The notes under the pieces: model-generated
Seen by the model: the letters and a program-made list of their open reading frames with translations, nothing else
The model's database searches: none
What the model was told of the DNA's origin: nothing
Translations under genes and position numbers: made by a program
Part shown: positions 26,581 to 34,528 of the stretch, piece by piece
Layout of the letters: the number at the start of each line of letters is the position of its first letter
How positions within the stretch are numbered: position 1 is the first letter of the stretch
Assembly: GCF_015230015.1 (NCBI RefSeq)
Contig: NZ_JAAKZC010000017.1
Coordinates: forward strand, 1-47,127
DNA length: 47,127 nt
Direction: 5' to 3'
DNA from: Campylobacter concisus
Lineage (GTDB): Bacteria > Campylobacterota > Campylobacteria > Campylobacterales > Campylobacteraceae

Positions 26581-27683
26581 TGGCTGATATTTTAAGTCAA
26601 GAAGAGATAGATGCGCTACTTGAAGTCGTCGATGAAGACGGCGATACGAGCAATATCGAGATAGAAGAGAGCCCACAAGGCGAGCAAAAGCAGATCATCA
26701 TATATGACTTCAAGCGTCCAAACCGCGTCAGTAAAGAGCAGCTCCGTGCGATAAAAGGTATCCACGACAAGCTTGCTAGAAACCTAGCTAGTCAAATTTC
26801 AAGTGTCATGAGAAGTATCGTCGAACTTAGGCTTCACAGCGTCGATCAGATGACATACGGCGAGTTTTTGATGAGTTTGCCAAGTCCAACGAGCTTTAAC
26901 GTCTTTTCTATAAAGCCACTTGATGGAAACTGCATTTTAGAGATAAACCCAAGCATAGCATTTCCTATGATAGACCGCTTGCTTGGCGGAACTGGCGAAA
27001 ATTTCGAGGCAAACAGAGAGCTAACTGACATCGAGGTAAATTTGCTCGATGCGGTGCTTAGGATGATCATGCAGCGCTTAAAAGAGAGCTGGTCTATGAT
27101 AACTGATATGTATCCAAACGTTGAGGCAAAAGAGAGCAGTCCAAACGTCGTGCAGATCGTCTCACAAAACGAGATCGTTATCATGGTCGTTATGGAGATC
27201 ATCGTTGGTGGCTCAAGCGGTATGATAAATTTATGCTATCCAGTCATCTACCTAGAGCCGATCCTATCGCGCCTTGCTAATAGAGACATCATGCTTGGCG
27301 AAACGAGTGCTAAAAAGAGTAGAAACAAAGAGCTAAAAACGCTAATAGGCCGTGCTGAGGTGCTTTATGAGGCGATATTAGGAAAGTCTATCGTTAGTGT
27401 AAATGAGTTTTTAAATTTAAAAGAGGGCGATATCTTAAGGCTTGATAGAGGTGCTGACGACAAAGCGATCGTTTGTATCGATAAAAAAGAGGTATTCTTG
27501 GCTGAAGTTGGGCTTCATAGATTTAGAAAGTCTATCAAGATCGAACAGCTAATCCGCTCTGACAAAGACGAGATCAAGCACATCCTAGAAAAATACGAAG
27601 AAGAGCGAAAAGCAAAACTAATGGCATACGACGAGGCCAACGAACACAACAACGAAGAAGAGAGCGAAGATAATGACGAATGA
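26580..27683 (+). CDS. fliM: Flagellar motor switch protein FliM
   Basis: FliM is the C-ring protein that binds phosphorylated CheY and reverses motor rotation. The 367-residue protein starts with the CheY-binding peptide ILSQEEIDALLEV (residues 4-16), has the middle domain with GGTGE near 138, and a C-terminal SpoA domain (about 265-335). It overlaps fliA by one base and fliY by 11 bases. The acidic C-terminal tail is somewhat longer than in enterobacterial FliM. Confidence 0.95.
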   Translation: MADILSQEEIDALLEVVDEDGDTSNIEIEESPQGEQKQIIIYDFKRPNRVSKEQLRAIKGIHDKLARNLASQISSVMRSIVELRLHSVDQMTYGEFLMSLPSPTSFNVFSIKPLDGNCILEINPSIAFPMIDRLLGGTGENFEANRELTDIEVNLLDAVLRMIMQRLKESWSMITDMYPNVEAKESSPNVVQIVSQNEIVIMVVMEIIVGGSSGMINLCYPVIYLEPILSRLANRDIMLGETSAKKSRNKELKTLIGRAEVLYEAILGKSIVSVNEFLNLKEGDILRLDRGADDKAIVCIDKKEVFLAEVGLHRFRKSIKIEQLIRSDKDEIKHILEKYEEERKAKLMAYDEANEHNNEEESEDNDE

Positions 27684-28527
27684 ATTTTTTAACATCTTTT
27701 CAAATGAGCTAAAAGCGACTATCGAAGGGCTGACGGGCAGAGCGCCAGAGATCGGCGAGAGAAATGAATTTGACGCACCAGCGCAAAATGGCATAAAACC
27801 GCCAGTTGTCATGGCTAGTGTGACATTAAGTGGTGACATCAATGCAAAAGCAGAGATCGCCTGCACGCCGGTGCTTATAAGCGCGGTTAGTGAGTGGATG
27901 ATGGGCGAGGAGGAAATCTCACGCAATGAAAACCTCGGTAGCGACGAGCTTGACGCCGCAAAAGAGATATTTTCAAACCTCTTTAGCGCCTTTAGCACCT
28001 CTCTTGGAGCGCAAAAGGGTATGCCAAAGATCAGCTTTGAGGTGATAAATGTAAATTTCTTAGATGAAAACTCATCACTTGATTTTAGCGTTTTTGAAAA
28101 GCTTTTTTTGTTTAACATAAAGATCGAGGATCTAAATGAGCATGTGGCTTTTGTCTGCGATCATACGCTTATGAGATTTTTCGAGCCTGCTAAAAGTGAG
28201 CCAGCAGATGCTGCAAAAGCTGCAGCCGCTCCCCATGCACTAAAGGGCGAATTTAGCGCAGAGGAGATGAGAAACATCGGCCTTATCATGGACGTTAGAC
28301 TACCAATGCGTGTTCGTATCGGCTCAAAAAGGATGCTCTTAAAAGATGTGCTCACTATGGACATAGGCTCAGTCATCGAGCTAAATCAACTCGCAAACGA
28401 CCCGCTTGAAATTTTGATAGGAGATAAGGTGATAGCCCTTGGCGAAGTTGTCATAATAGACGGCAACTTTGGCATCCAGATCACTCAGATAGGCTCAAAA
28501 CGCGAGAGGCTTCAGCAGTTAAAATAA
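27673..28527 (+). CDS. fliY: Flagellar motor switch protein FliY
   Basis: FliY is the FliN-like C-ring protein with an extra N-terminal CheC-type domain. The 284-residue length separates it from short FliN. The C-terminal SpoA domain (about 200-275) contains MDVRLPMRVRIGSKRMLLKD in part (MDVRLPMRVRIG) and IGDKVIALGEVVIIDGNFGI. The N-terminal region (1-170) resembles CheC/FliM middle domains; whether it dephosphorylates CheY cannot be said. It overlaps fliM by 11 bases and the next gene by one. Confidence 0.92.
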   Translation: MTNEFFNIFSNELKATIEGLTGRAPEIGERNEFDAPAQNGIKPPVVMASVTLSGDINAKAEIACTPVLISAVSEWMMGEEEISRNENLGSDELDAAKEIFSNLFSAFSTSLGAQKGMPKISFEVINVNFLDENSSLDFSVFEKLFLFNIKIEDLNEHVAFVCDHTLMRFFEPAKSEPADAAKAAAAPHALKGEFSAEEMRNIGLIMDVRLPMRVRIGSKRMLLKDVLTMDIGSVIELNQLANDPLEILIGDKVIALGEVVIIDGNFGIQITQIGSKRERLQQLK

Positions 28528-29117
28528 TGAATGAATTAGTAAATGATCTCTTAAAATTTCCAAGTGTTTTAAAGTATAAAAACAAAAATGTAACCTTCTT
28601 TGGCTCGGCTAGATTTGATGAAGAAAATTTCTACTGCAAAAAGGCATACGAGCTAGCTTACAAGCTAAATGAGCTAGGTTTTGCCATCTTAACTGGCGGA
28701 GGAGATGGCATAATGAGAGCGGCAAACAAGGGTGCATTTGATAGCGCAAAATCCCCTAGCGTCGCACTAAACGTGAGGCTGCCGTTTGAACAACAAACAA
28801 ATCCATACGTCACTGCAAAATACCTCTTTTCAAATTTAAGTCCAAGAAAATTTGCTCTAACTGATAGCTCTATCGCATTTGTCGTCTTTCCTGGCGGCTT
28901 TGGCACGCTTGATGAGCTATTTGAAATTTTAGTCCTAGCTCACGTTGGTAGCAAAAAAGTGAAAATTTTTCTTTACGGATGCGAGTTTTGGCAGGGGCTT
29001 GATGAGTTTATACGAAAGACGCTGATCCCTCAAAAAACGATAAACGAAGAAGATCTAAATTTATATAAAATCACCGATGATATAGAGCTTATCGTAAGTG
29101 AAATTTTGGCTATTTAA
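28527..29117 (+). CDS. LOG-family nucleotide phosphoribohydrolase
   Basis: The 196-residue protein has the LOG-family signature PGGFGTLDELFE near residue 128 and the nucleotide loop GGGDGIMRAANKGAF near 51. Family members release the base from nucleoside 5'-monophosphates (cytokinin-type or general purine nucleotides); older annotation calls them lysine decarboxylases, which is not supported. It overlaps fliY by one base and lies at the end of the flagellar run. Confidence 0.88.
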   Translation: MNELVNDLLKFPSVLKYKNKNVTFFGSARFDEENFYCKKAYELAYKLNELGFAILTGGGDGIMRAANKGAFDSAKSPSVALNVRLPFEQQTNPYVTAKYLFSNLSPRKFALTDSSIAFVVFPGGFGTLDELFEILVLAHVGSKKVKIFLYGCEFWQGLDEFIRKTLIPQKTINEEDLNLYKITDDIELIVSEILAI

Positions 29118-29163
29118 AAATAAGATATAAAATATCGCCTTTAAATTTAAAAAAGGTAAAAAT

Positions 29164-30186
29164 ATGAAAATAATGGTTGCAATGAGCGGCGGCGTAGATA
29201 GCACGATGACGGCTAAATTTCTGCAAGAGGCTGGACATGAGGTGCAAGGCTGCTACATGATGCTTCATCAAAAGCCAGGATACCACGAAGAAAACATCAG
29301 AAAAGTCAAAAAAGTGGGCGAATATCTTGGCATCAAGGTGCATATCCTTGACCTGCAGGATAAATTTAACGAATATGTCTATGATCCATTTGTCAGGCTT
29401 TATAAAGAGGGCAAGACGCCCAATCCTTGCGCCTTGTGTAATAAATTTATAAAGCTTGGTGCGCTACTTGACTTTGCAAAGGCAAATGGCTGCGAGAAGC
29501 TTGCTACTGGGCATTACGTGCAGGTGGTTGATGGTTTTATAACCTGCGCCAAAGATCCTAGCAAGGATCAAAGCTACTTTTTAGCTCAGGTACCAAAAGA
29601 GGTGCTAAAAGATGTCATTTTCCCGCTTGGGGATAAATTTAAAAAAGATATCAAAGAGCTAGCAAGAGGCGTAAAAGTGCTTGAAGAGTTCGCTACTCAG
29701 GCAGAAAGCAGTGAAATTTGCTTTGTGGAAAATACCTATATCGAGGTTTTAAACAAGCACTACAACACAAATTTACCAGGCAACGTGGTCGATAAAGATG
29801 GCAATATCATCGGCCGCCATCAAGGCTACATGCACTACACTATCGGCAAACGCCGTGGTTTTGAGGTTTTTGGCGCTCATGAGCCACACTTTGTCATCAA
29901 GATAAACGCTGATAAAAATGAGATCGTTGTCGGCACAAAGGATGACCTTGCTCAAAAGGTGGTCGAGCTTGAAAATGTAAATTTATTTATAGATGAATAT
30001 AAATTTGAGTGCGAAACAAAGATAAGGTATAGAAGCCCTAAACTTGAGGCTTTTGTAGAGGTTGATAAAGCTAGCAAAACCGCAAAGCTAACGCTAAATC
30101 AAAACGCACTTGGCGTAGCGCAAGGTCAGCTTTGCGTGATGTATGACGGGGAGCGCGTCATCGCAAGCGGTTTTATAAAGAGCTAA
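29164..30186 (+). CDS. mnmA: tRNA-specific 2-thiouridylase
   Basis: MnmA puts sulfur on U34 of tRNA for Lys, Glu and Gln. The 340-residue protein begins with the PP-loop [10 protein letters not shown], has the first catalytic cysteine in [11 protein letters not shown] near 97 and the second in SSEICFVEN near 188. The C-terminal beta domain is present. It starts 46 bases after the LOG gene with AAAGG upstream. Its end overlaps the convergent DUF488 gene by 14 bases. Confidence 0.95.
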   Translation: MKIMVAMSGGVDSTMTAKFLQEAGHEVQGCYMMLHQKPGYHEENIRKVKKVGEYLGIKVHILDLQDKFNEYVYDPFVRLYKEGKTPNPCALCNKFIKLGALLDFAKANGCEKLATGHYVQVVDGFITCAKDPSKDQSYFLAQVPKEVLKDVIFPLGDKFKKDIKELARGVKVLEEFATQAESSEICFVENTYIEVLNKHYNTNLPGNVVDKDGNIIGRHQGYMHYTIGKRRGFEVFGAHEPHFVIKINADKNEIVVGTKDDLAQKVVELENVNLFIDEYKFECETKIRYRSPKLEAFVEVDKASKTAKLTLNQNALGVAQGQLCVMYDGERVIASGFIKS

Positions 30187-30556
30187 GCGCCTCTTTTATC
30201 ACCTTAACGTGGCTAAATTCTGGCTCTTTGACAGCAGTTAGAAGCGCCACGTTTTTATACTCTTTTTCTAGCTTTTTAAGCTCTTTTAGCCCCTCTTGCT
30301 CCTCTTTGCCATTTAGCTCTTGCCTAAATCTTTTGCAAAATTCATCAAACCTAGCCTCCTTATCCTCATGAAACCATGACCTTAGCTCGTTTGATGGAGT
30401 GACTGATTTTAGCCAGATGAAGCTAGAAAAGATCTCTTTTTTCACGCCTCTAGGATATAGTCTATCGATAAAGACACCTTTAAAACTCTCGTCGTCGCTT
30501 TTAATAAAGTCGTAAATTCTACATATCTTAAACATGTTTGTTATCTTAGTCCTCAT
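30173..30556 (-). CDS. DUF488-family protein
   Basis: This 127-residue protein matches the DUF488 family, with the hallmark [11 protein letters not shown] near residue 31 and [17 protein letters not shown] near 62. The family is widespread, small and without a settled function. The start could be the ATG at 30556 or the one at 30535 ([10 protein letters not shown]), the latter giving the usual family N terminus; neither has a good ribosome site. It converges on mnmA. Confidence 0.82.
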   Translation of the reverse strand: MRTKITNMFKICRIYDFIKSDDESFKGVFIDRLYPRGVKKEIFSSFIWLKSVTPSNELRSWFHEDKEARFDEFCKRFRQELNGKEEQEGLKELKKLEKEYKNVALLTAVKEPEFSHVKVIKEALSSL

Positions 30557-30708
30557 AAATTTATAAATATAAAATGGTTTAAAAATTTGGTGTAAATTTT
30601 GCCTTTTGGAGTATAAAATTTGGCTAAAATTAGTTGGTAAATAAATTTAAATTTAAAGCTCATTTTGATAAAATCCCAACATAAAAATCACTAAAAAAGG
30701 TTACTATT

Positions 30709-31638
30709 ATGAGAGGCTATAAAATTTTCTCAGGCACCGCAAATATCGAGCTTTCGAAGAAAATTTCGCAATATTTGTCGCTTCCGCTCAGTGAAGCTAG
30801 CATAAAAAGATTTAGCGATGGTGAGATCAGCGTGCAAATCGGCGAAAGCGTGCGTGGAAAAGATGTCTTTGTCATCCAGCCAACATGCGCCCCAGCAAAT
30901 ATAAATTTAATGGAGCTTCTTATCTTAACTGACGCTTTAAAACGTAGTAGCGCAAGCTCTATAACAGCGATAGTGCCATACTTTGGCTACGCTAGACAAG
31001 ACAGAAAAGCAGCTCCTAGAGTGCCTATCACTGCAAAACTAGTGGCAAATATGATGCAAACAGCAGGCATCGACAGAGTCGTTACTATGGACCTTCACGC
31101 AGGGCAAATTCAAGGTTTTTTTGACATTCCGGTAGATAACCTTTATGGTAGCATTGTTTTTAACGACTACGTAAAAGCTAAAAATTTACCAAACCCAGTC
31201 GTCGCAAGCCCAGATGTAGGCGGCGTGGCTCGTGCTAGAGCCTTGGCGAAAAATCTAAATTTGCTAGATATGGTCATCGTTGATAAACGCCGCGAGAAAG
31301 CAAATGAGAGCGAAGTGATGAACGTGATCGGCGATGTGAAAGGCAAAGATGTGATCTTGGTCGATGATATGATCGATACTGCTGGCACCATCGTAAAAGC
31401 AGCTGAAATTTTCAAAGAGCGTGGCGCAACTAGCGTAATGGCGTTTTGCACGCACCCAGTGCTTAGCGGACCAGCTTATGATAGACTAAAACTTGGCTTT
31501 TTAGACGAGCTGGTGGTGACTGATACGATCCCGTTAAAAGAAGAACTCCCTTGTATAAAAGTGCTAAGCACAGCTTCACTATTTGGCGAAGTGATACGCC
31601 GTGTTTATCACAACGAAAGCGTAAATAGCTTGTTTTAG
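30709..31638 (+). CDS. prs: Ribose-phosphate pyrophosphokinase
   Basis: Prs makes PRPP from ribose 5-phosphate and ATP, feeding nucleotide, histidine and tryptophan synthesis. The 309-residue protein has the catalytic flexible loop [14 protein letters not shown] near 95, the metal site [15 protein letters not shown] near 123 and the PRPP loop [12 protein letters not shown] near 215. A candidate -10 (TAAAAT, 30669-30674) lies about 35 bases before the start. A hairpin follows the stop. Confidence 0.96.
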   Translation: MRGYKIFSGTANIELSKKISQYLSLPLSEASIKRFSDGEISVQIGESVRGKDVFVIQPTCAPANINLMELLILTDALKRSSASSITAIVPYFGYARQDRKAAPRVPITAKLVANMMQTAGIDRVVTMDLHAGQIQGFFDIPVDNLYGSIVFNDYVKAKNLPNPVVASPDVGGVARARALAKNLNLLDMVIVDKRREKANESEVMNVIGDVKGKDVILVDDMIDTAGTIVKAAEIFKERGATSVMAFCTHPVLSGPAYDRLKLGFLDELVVTDTIPLKEELPCIKVLSTASLFGEVIRRVYHNESVNSLF

Positions 31639-31646
31639 TAATCATT

Positions 31647-31668
31647 GCAGGCTAAAGCGTTAGCCTGC
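31647..31668 (+). terminator. Hairpin after prs
   Basis: GCAGGCTAA at 31647-31655 and TTAGCCTGC at 31660-31668 form a perfect 9-bp stem with a four-base loop, nine bases after the prs stop. The tail is only moderately T-rich, so termination may be partial. Confidence 0.65.
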
Positions 31669-31940
31669 TAAATTTATCTGTTTTGGCTGATTGATATTTA
31701 TCTTTTGTATTAAATTTACAGCCCAAAAGACTTAAAATCCTGCTTGTAACAAGCCTAAATTTGAAGTCAAATAAATACAAATCGCAATGAAACCTCACCG
31801 CTAAATTTCTATACGCTAGCTACTAAAATTTAAGCTCTAATCAAAAGGCGCAGTGCCGACCAGATCCGCGTGGGAGCTGCGACAAATGCCGTTAGGATCG
31901 CACAAAAATGGACCATGATGCAGGAGTAGATTGTAAATTT

Positions 31941-31976
31941 ATTTAGGCTAGAAAGGATCAAATTTCTAGCCTAAAT
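31941..31976 (-). terminator. Hairpin after the Rrf2 gene
   Basis: A perfect 14-bp stem (31941-31954 with 31963-31976) and eight-base loop lies directly after the Rrf2 stop codon. It is the likely end of the cupin-oxidoreductase-rrf2 transcript, though no long T-run follows. Confidence 0.65.
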
Positions 31977-32390
31977 TTATCTCGCAAGTTCGTCTAGCAA
32001 GTCTTGCAAAGTAACGTTTTTTAGCTCGTTTTCTAGCGCAGTTTGCGCTCTTAAAAAGTGCCCGCCTAAAAGCTCCTCTATCCTGCCACCAAGCGGGCAG
32101 GCTTTTGGTGAATCAGAGTGAATTTTAAAAAGTTTTTCTTTATCATTTACTGCGTTAAAAATTTCAAGTAAATTTATATCTTTTGGCTCTTTTGCAAGGC
32201 TCACTCCACCAACTCCAGCTGCGACATTTACGAGCCCTGCAGCCTTTAGAGTGCCAAGTAGGCGCCTAACGATAACTGGGTTTGTGTTTATGCTGCTAGC
32301 TATAAATTCGCTTGTAACCTTCTCATTTTCAAAAAAATTAGCACACAAAAGCGCGTGTATCGCAGTTGAAAATTTAATGCCAACTTGCAT
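31977..32390 (-). CDS. Rrf2-family transcriptional regulator
   Basis: The 137-residue protein is a winged-helix Rrf2 regulator: KFSTAIHALLCANFF at the start, the recognition helix in NTNPVIVRRLLGTLKAAGLV (residues 36-55, its core), and the wing GVGGVSLAKEPKDINL. It has only two cysteines (C16 and C98) and lacks the three-cysteine Fe-S set of IscR and NsrR, so it may sense by thiol or ligand (YwnA-like). AAGGGAG precedes the ATG. It is the third gene after cupin and oxidoreductase and probably controls them through the operators at 33525-33601; this is inference. Confidence 0.85.
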   Translation of the reverse strand: MQVGIKFSTAIHALLCANFFENEKVTSEFIASSINTNPVIVRRLLGTLKAAGLVNVAAGVGGVSLAKEPKDINLLEIFNAVNDKEKLFKIHSDSPKACPLGGRIEELLGGHFLRAQTALENELKNVTLQDLLDELAR

Positions 32391-32424
32391 AAGCTCCCTT
32401 AAATTTCATATTTAAACCCCTAAG

Positions 32425-32458
32425 TTTAGCAGGCGTAAGTTTAAATTTGCCTGCTAAA
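32425..32458 (-). repeat. Hairpin between the oxidoreductase and Rrf2 genes
   Basis: TTTAGCAGGC (32425-32434) and GCCTGCTAAA (32449-32458) form a perfect 10-bp stem with a 14-base loop. It lies in the 75-base gap and has no T-run in either direction, so it may stabilise or partly end the upstream message. Confidence 0.55.
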
Positions 32459-32465
32459 ACTAAGC

Positions 32466-33101
32466 TCACGCTCTCTCGCCGACTGCAGTGAAGCGTTTTT
32501 GGATAAATTTCTTGTTTTTTAGCTCGTCTATGATCGCAAGCGCAAGGTCTGCGTAGCTTATGTAGCTCTCATTTTTTGAGTTTAGTATGAGATCGTCCCC
32601 GCCAAGCACATATTTGCCGGTGCGAGCGCCGTTTTCGTCGTAGTCACCTGCTGGACTTACATACGTCCAAAGCACATTTGCGCTACCTTTTAGCACAAAA
32701 TAAGACTCTGCCGTAGCCTTTGCCACGCCCATATATGCTACTGGGAAGTCTGGGGTGTCCATGAGCATAGTGCCTTTGCTATCAACAAATAACGTGCCAG
32801 CGCCGCCAACTACGATGAGCCTTGTGCTAGTGCCTTCTAGTAAATTTACTAGGTGAGCAGCCACTTTTTTGTGAAGCGGGAAAGTCTCTTCGCTCCATGC
32901 TGCAAATGCGCTGATAACGGTGTCAAAGCCTGCTAGATCAGCCTTTGTAAGCTCGAAAATATCTTTATAAACGACCTTTACGCTTTCGTTTTTATACTCT
33001 TTGTTTCTAACGATCGCTGTGACGTCGTAACCTTGTTTTAGTGCCTCATTTACTAAATTTGCACCGCTTTTGCCGTTTGCACCTATGATTGCTATTTTCA
33101 T
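32466..33101 (-). CDS. NAD(P)-binding oxidoreductase, atypical SDR (YwnB-like)
   Basis: The 211-residue protein has a Rossmann start (IGANGKSGANLVNEAL, residues 5-20) and the size of NmrA/YwnB-type atypical short-chain dehydrogenases. It reads the second base-binding strand as VVYKDIFEL and the third as VISAFAAW. The family covers NAD(P)H-dependent quinone or flavin reductases and redox-sensing proteins; the substrate is unknown. It lies 27 bases after the cupin gene, and an Rrf2 gene follows, an arrangement known for ywnA/ywnB pairs. Confidence 0.82.
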   Translation of the reverse strand: MKIAIIGANGKSGANLVNEALKQGYDVTAIVRNKEYKNESVKVVYKDIFELTKADLAGFDTVISAFAAWSEETFPLHKKVAAHLVNLLEGTSTRLIVVGGAGTLFVDSKGTMLMDTPDFPVAYMGVAKATAESYFVLKGSANVLWTYVSPAGDYDENGARTGKYVLGGDDLILNSKNESYISYADLALAIIDELKNKKFIQKRFTAVGERA

Positions 33102-33128
33102 GTTTTTCCTTTAAATTTCTTTTTAAAT

Positions 33129-33503
33129 TTAGAGCCAGCTTGGCTTTATGTCATCAACTATCACGCCGTCGCTCATTGTGTATTGCTCTAGGCTACCGCG
33201 TTTTGTCTGGATACAGATCATTTTGATGCCGTTTTTGCCAGCCCTAAAGCACCTCTTACCCTCTGGATCTATGCGCACCGCGTCGCCTTTGCTTACTTTT
33301 ATCACTTCGCCGTCGATGAAAAGCTCGCCATCGCCCTCAATGATGATGTAAAGCTCCTCGTTTTGCTTATGCGCATGGACAAATGGCACGCTCGCGTTTG
33401 CTGGAAGTTCGTTTATAGATACCTCACAGCCAGTTAAATTTAAAGCCTCTTTTAGCTCAACTCTTGGCTCGTTTGTGATCTTTGCAACCTGATAATTTTT
33501 CAT
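33129..33503 (-). CDS. Cupin-domain protein
   Basis: The 124-residue protein is a single cupin barrel. The metal motif is visible as PFVHAHKQNEELYIIIEGDG in part (HAHKQNEELY, near residue 43, with two histidines and a glutamate) and the second motif as GDAVRIDPEGKRCFRAG, where the usual histidine is not obvious. The function may be enzymatic or sensory. It is the first gene after a strong promoter and two operators, with GGAG six bases before the ATG. Confidence 0.85.
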   Translation of the reverse strand: MKNYQVAKITNEPRVELKEALNLTGCEVSINELPANASVPFVHAHKQNEELYIIIEGDGELFIDGEVIKVSKGDAVRIDPEGKRCFRAGKNGIKMICIQTKRGSLEQYTMSDGVIVDDIKPSWL

Positions 33504-33524
33504 TTTGTTCTCCTTGTTTTTTGT

Positions 33525-33547
33525 GTTGTAATCTTTTTATTTACAAC
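33525..33547 (-). promoter_or_regulatory. Operator 1: GTTGTAA-N9-TTACAAC
   Basis: GTTGTAA at 33525-33531 and TTACAAC at 33541-33547 form a perfect 7-bp inverted repeat with a 9-base spacer. Relative to the promoter below it covers about +4 to +26 of the cupin transcript. It has the same arms and spacing as operator 2, so both are probably bound by one dimeric regulator, most likely the Rrf2 protein of the same operon. Confidence 0.75.
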
Positions 33548-33557
33548 CGATGAGCGA

Positions 33558-33586
33558 AGTATAATGTTTTTTTGTTGTAATGTCAA
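33558..33586 (-). promoter_or_regulatory. Sigma70 promoter of the cupin operon
   Basis: On the minus strand TTGACA (33586-33581), 17 bases, then TATACT (33563-33558) form a near-perfect sigma70 promoter, unusually good for this group, where -35 boxes are often missing. The -35 box lies inside the spacer of operator 2. Confidence 0.8.
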
Positions 33587-33601
33587 GAGTTACAACAAAA
33601 A
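33569..33601 (-). promoter_or_regulatory. Operator 2: extended TTGTTGTAA-N9-TTACAACAA
   Basis: Arms at 33569-33580 and 33590-33601 form a perfect 12-bp inverted repeat around a 9-base spacer. Its core GTTGTAA/TTACAAC is identical to operator 1. A protein bound here would cover the -35 box. Confidence 0.8.
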
Positions 33602-33655
33602 TTTTTCAAAATTTATAAATTTGAGCTAAAATTCGCAAAATTTTTAGGAGTAAAT

Positions 33656-34528
33656 TTGCAAAATAACGCCTTTAAAACGCTAAAAGGCATAGCGACCGAG
33701 CATAACAAAAAGCTCATTTTGACCTTTGCCTTTGTGCTAGCAGAGAACGGACTTTTTCTAGCTTATCCGATATTTGCAGGCTTTGCGATCAACGCAATCA
33801 TACAAGGCAACACGCTAAATGCCCTCATTTACGCACTTTTTGTGCTCATAGCGTGGCTTGTAGGAGCCATTAGGCGCCGCGTGGATACGCAAGTTTTTGC
33901 AAATATCTACGCAAAGCTTGCTGTAAATGTCATCATGAATGAAAAACAAAATGCCAAAGACGACTCCGCTATCATCGCTAGAGTAGCGCTCTCACGTGAG
34001 TTTGTAAATTTCTTTGAGACGCACTTTCCGATGTTTTTTAACTCTGTTATTTCGATCATCGGCTCAGCATTTATGCTCATCTTTGTCGAGCCAAAGGTCG
34101 CTGTGGCGTGCTTTGGAGTGATGGTCTTTTTTCTTATATTTTTGCCAAGATATGTTAAGAAAAATGACGACCTTTATCTTCGCTTAAACAACCGCCTAGA
34201 AAAAGAGGCAAAAGTGATAGGCGCTTTTAGCAAAAGCACGCTAGATAGGCACTATGGCGTCGTTTCTAAATTTCGCATAGCGATCTCAAACAGGGAAGCG
34301 GTGAGCTATTTTATCATCGGCATTAGCGCTTCGGTACTCTTTTTGGTGGCGATAATGGTACTAAGCTCGCAACCAACAAACGCCGGCCACATCTACTCCG
34401 TGATGACTTATATCTGGAATTTCGTCATTAGCCTTGACGACTCGCCAAAGCTCATCGAGGAGTTTTCAAATTTAAAAGACATAGGCAAAAGGATCGACGC
34501 CCAAAAGAAGGACAATGATGCACAATAA
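33656..34528 (+). CDS. ABC-type six-helix membrane domain protein without an ATPase domain
   Basis: The 290-residue protein looks like the membrane domain of an ABC exporter, with about five or six membrane segments (about 18-38, 52-72, 122-145, 148-166, 235-258). No nucleotide-binding domain follows and none is nearby. It resembles the Pfam family ABC_membrane_3, whose members stand alone. It starts with TTG at 33656, six bases after TAGGAG. It overlaps the CDF exporter gene by 14 bases, so a joint function in export is possible. Confidence 0.72.
   Translation: MQNNAFKTLKGIATEHNKKLILTFAFVLAENGLFLAYPIFAGFAINAIIQGNTLNALIYALFVLIAWLVGAIRRRVDTQVFANIYAKLAVNVIMNEKQNAKDDSAIIARVALSREFVNFFETHFPMFFNSVISIIGSAFMLIFVEPKVAVACFGVMVFFLIFLPRYVKKNDDLYLRLNNRLEKEAKVIGAFSKSTLDRHYGVVSKFRIAISNREAVSYFIIGISASVLFLVAIMVLSSQPTNAGHIYSVMTYIWNFVISLDDSPKLIEEFSNLKDIGKRIDAQKKDNDAQ

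Larger units (their letters stand above)
31639..31976. other. Intergenic region between prs and the Rrf2 gene, with a possible gene remnant
   Basis: These 338 bases hold two hairpins (31647-31668 and 31941-31976, listed separately) and a GC-richer patch at 31834-31929. That patch has an open plus-strand frame of about 31 codons ending in TAG, with the protein-like string RVGAATNAVRIAQKW and no start codon. It may be the tail of a lost gene. No RNA gene is recognised. Confidence 0.4.
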
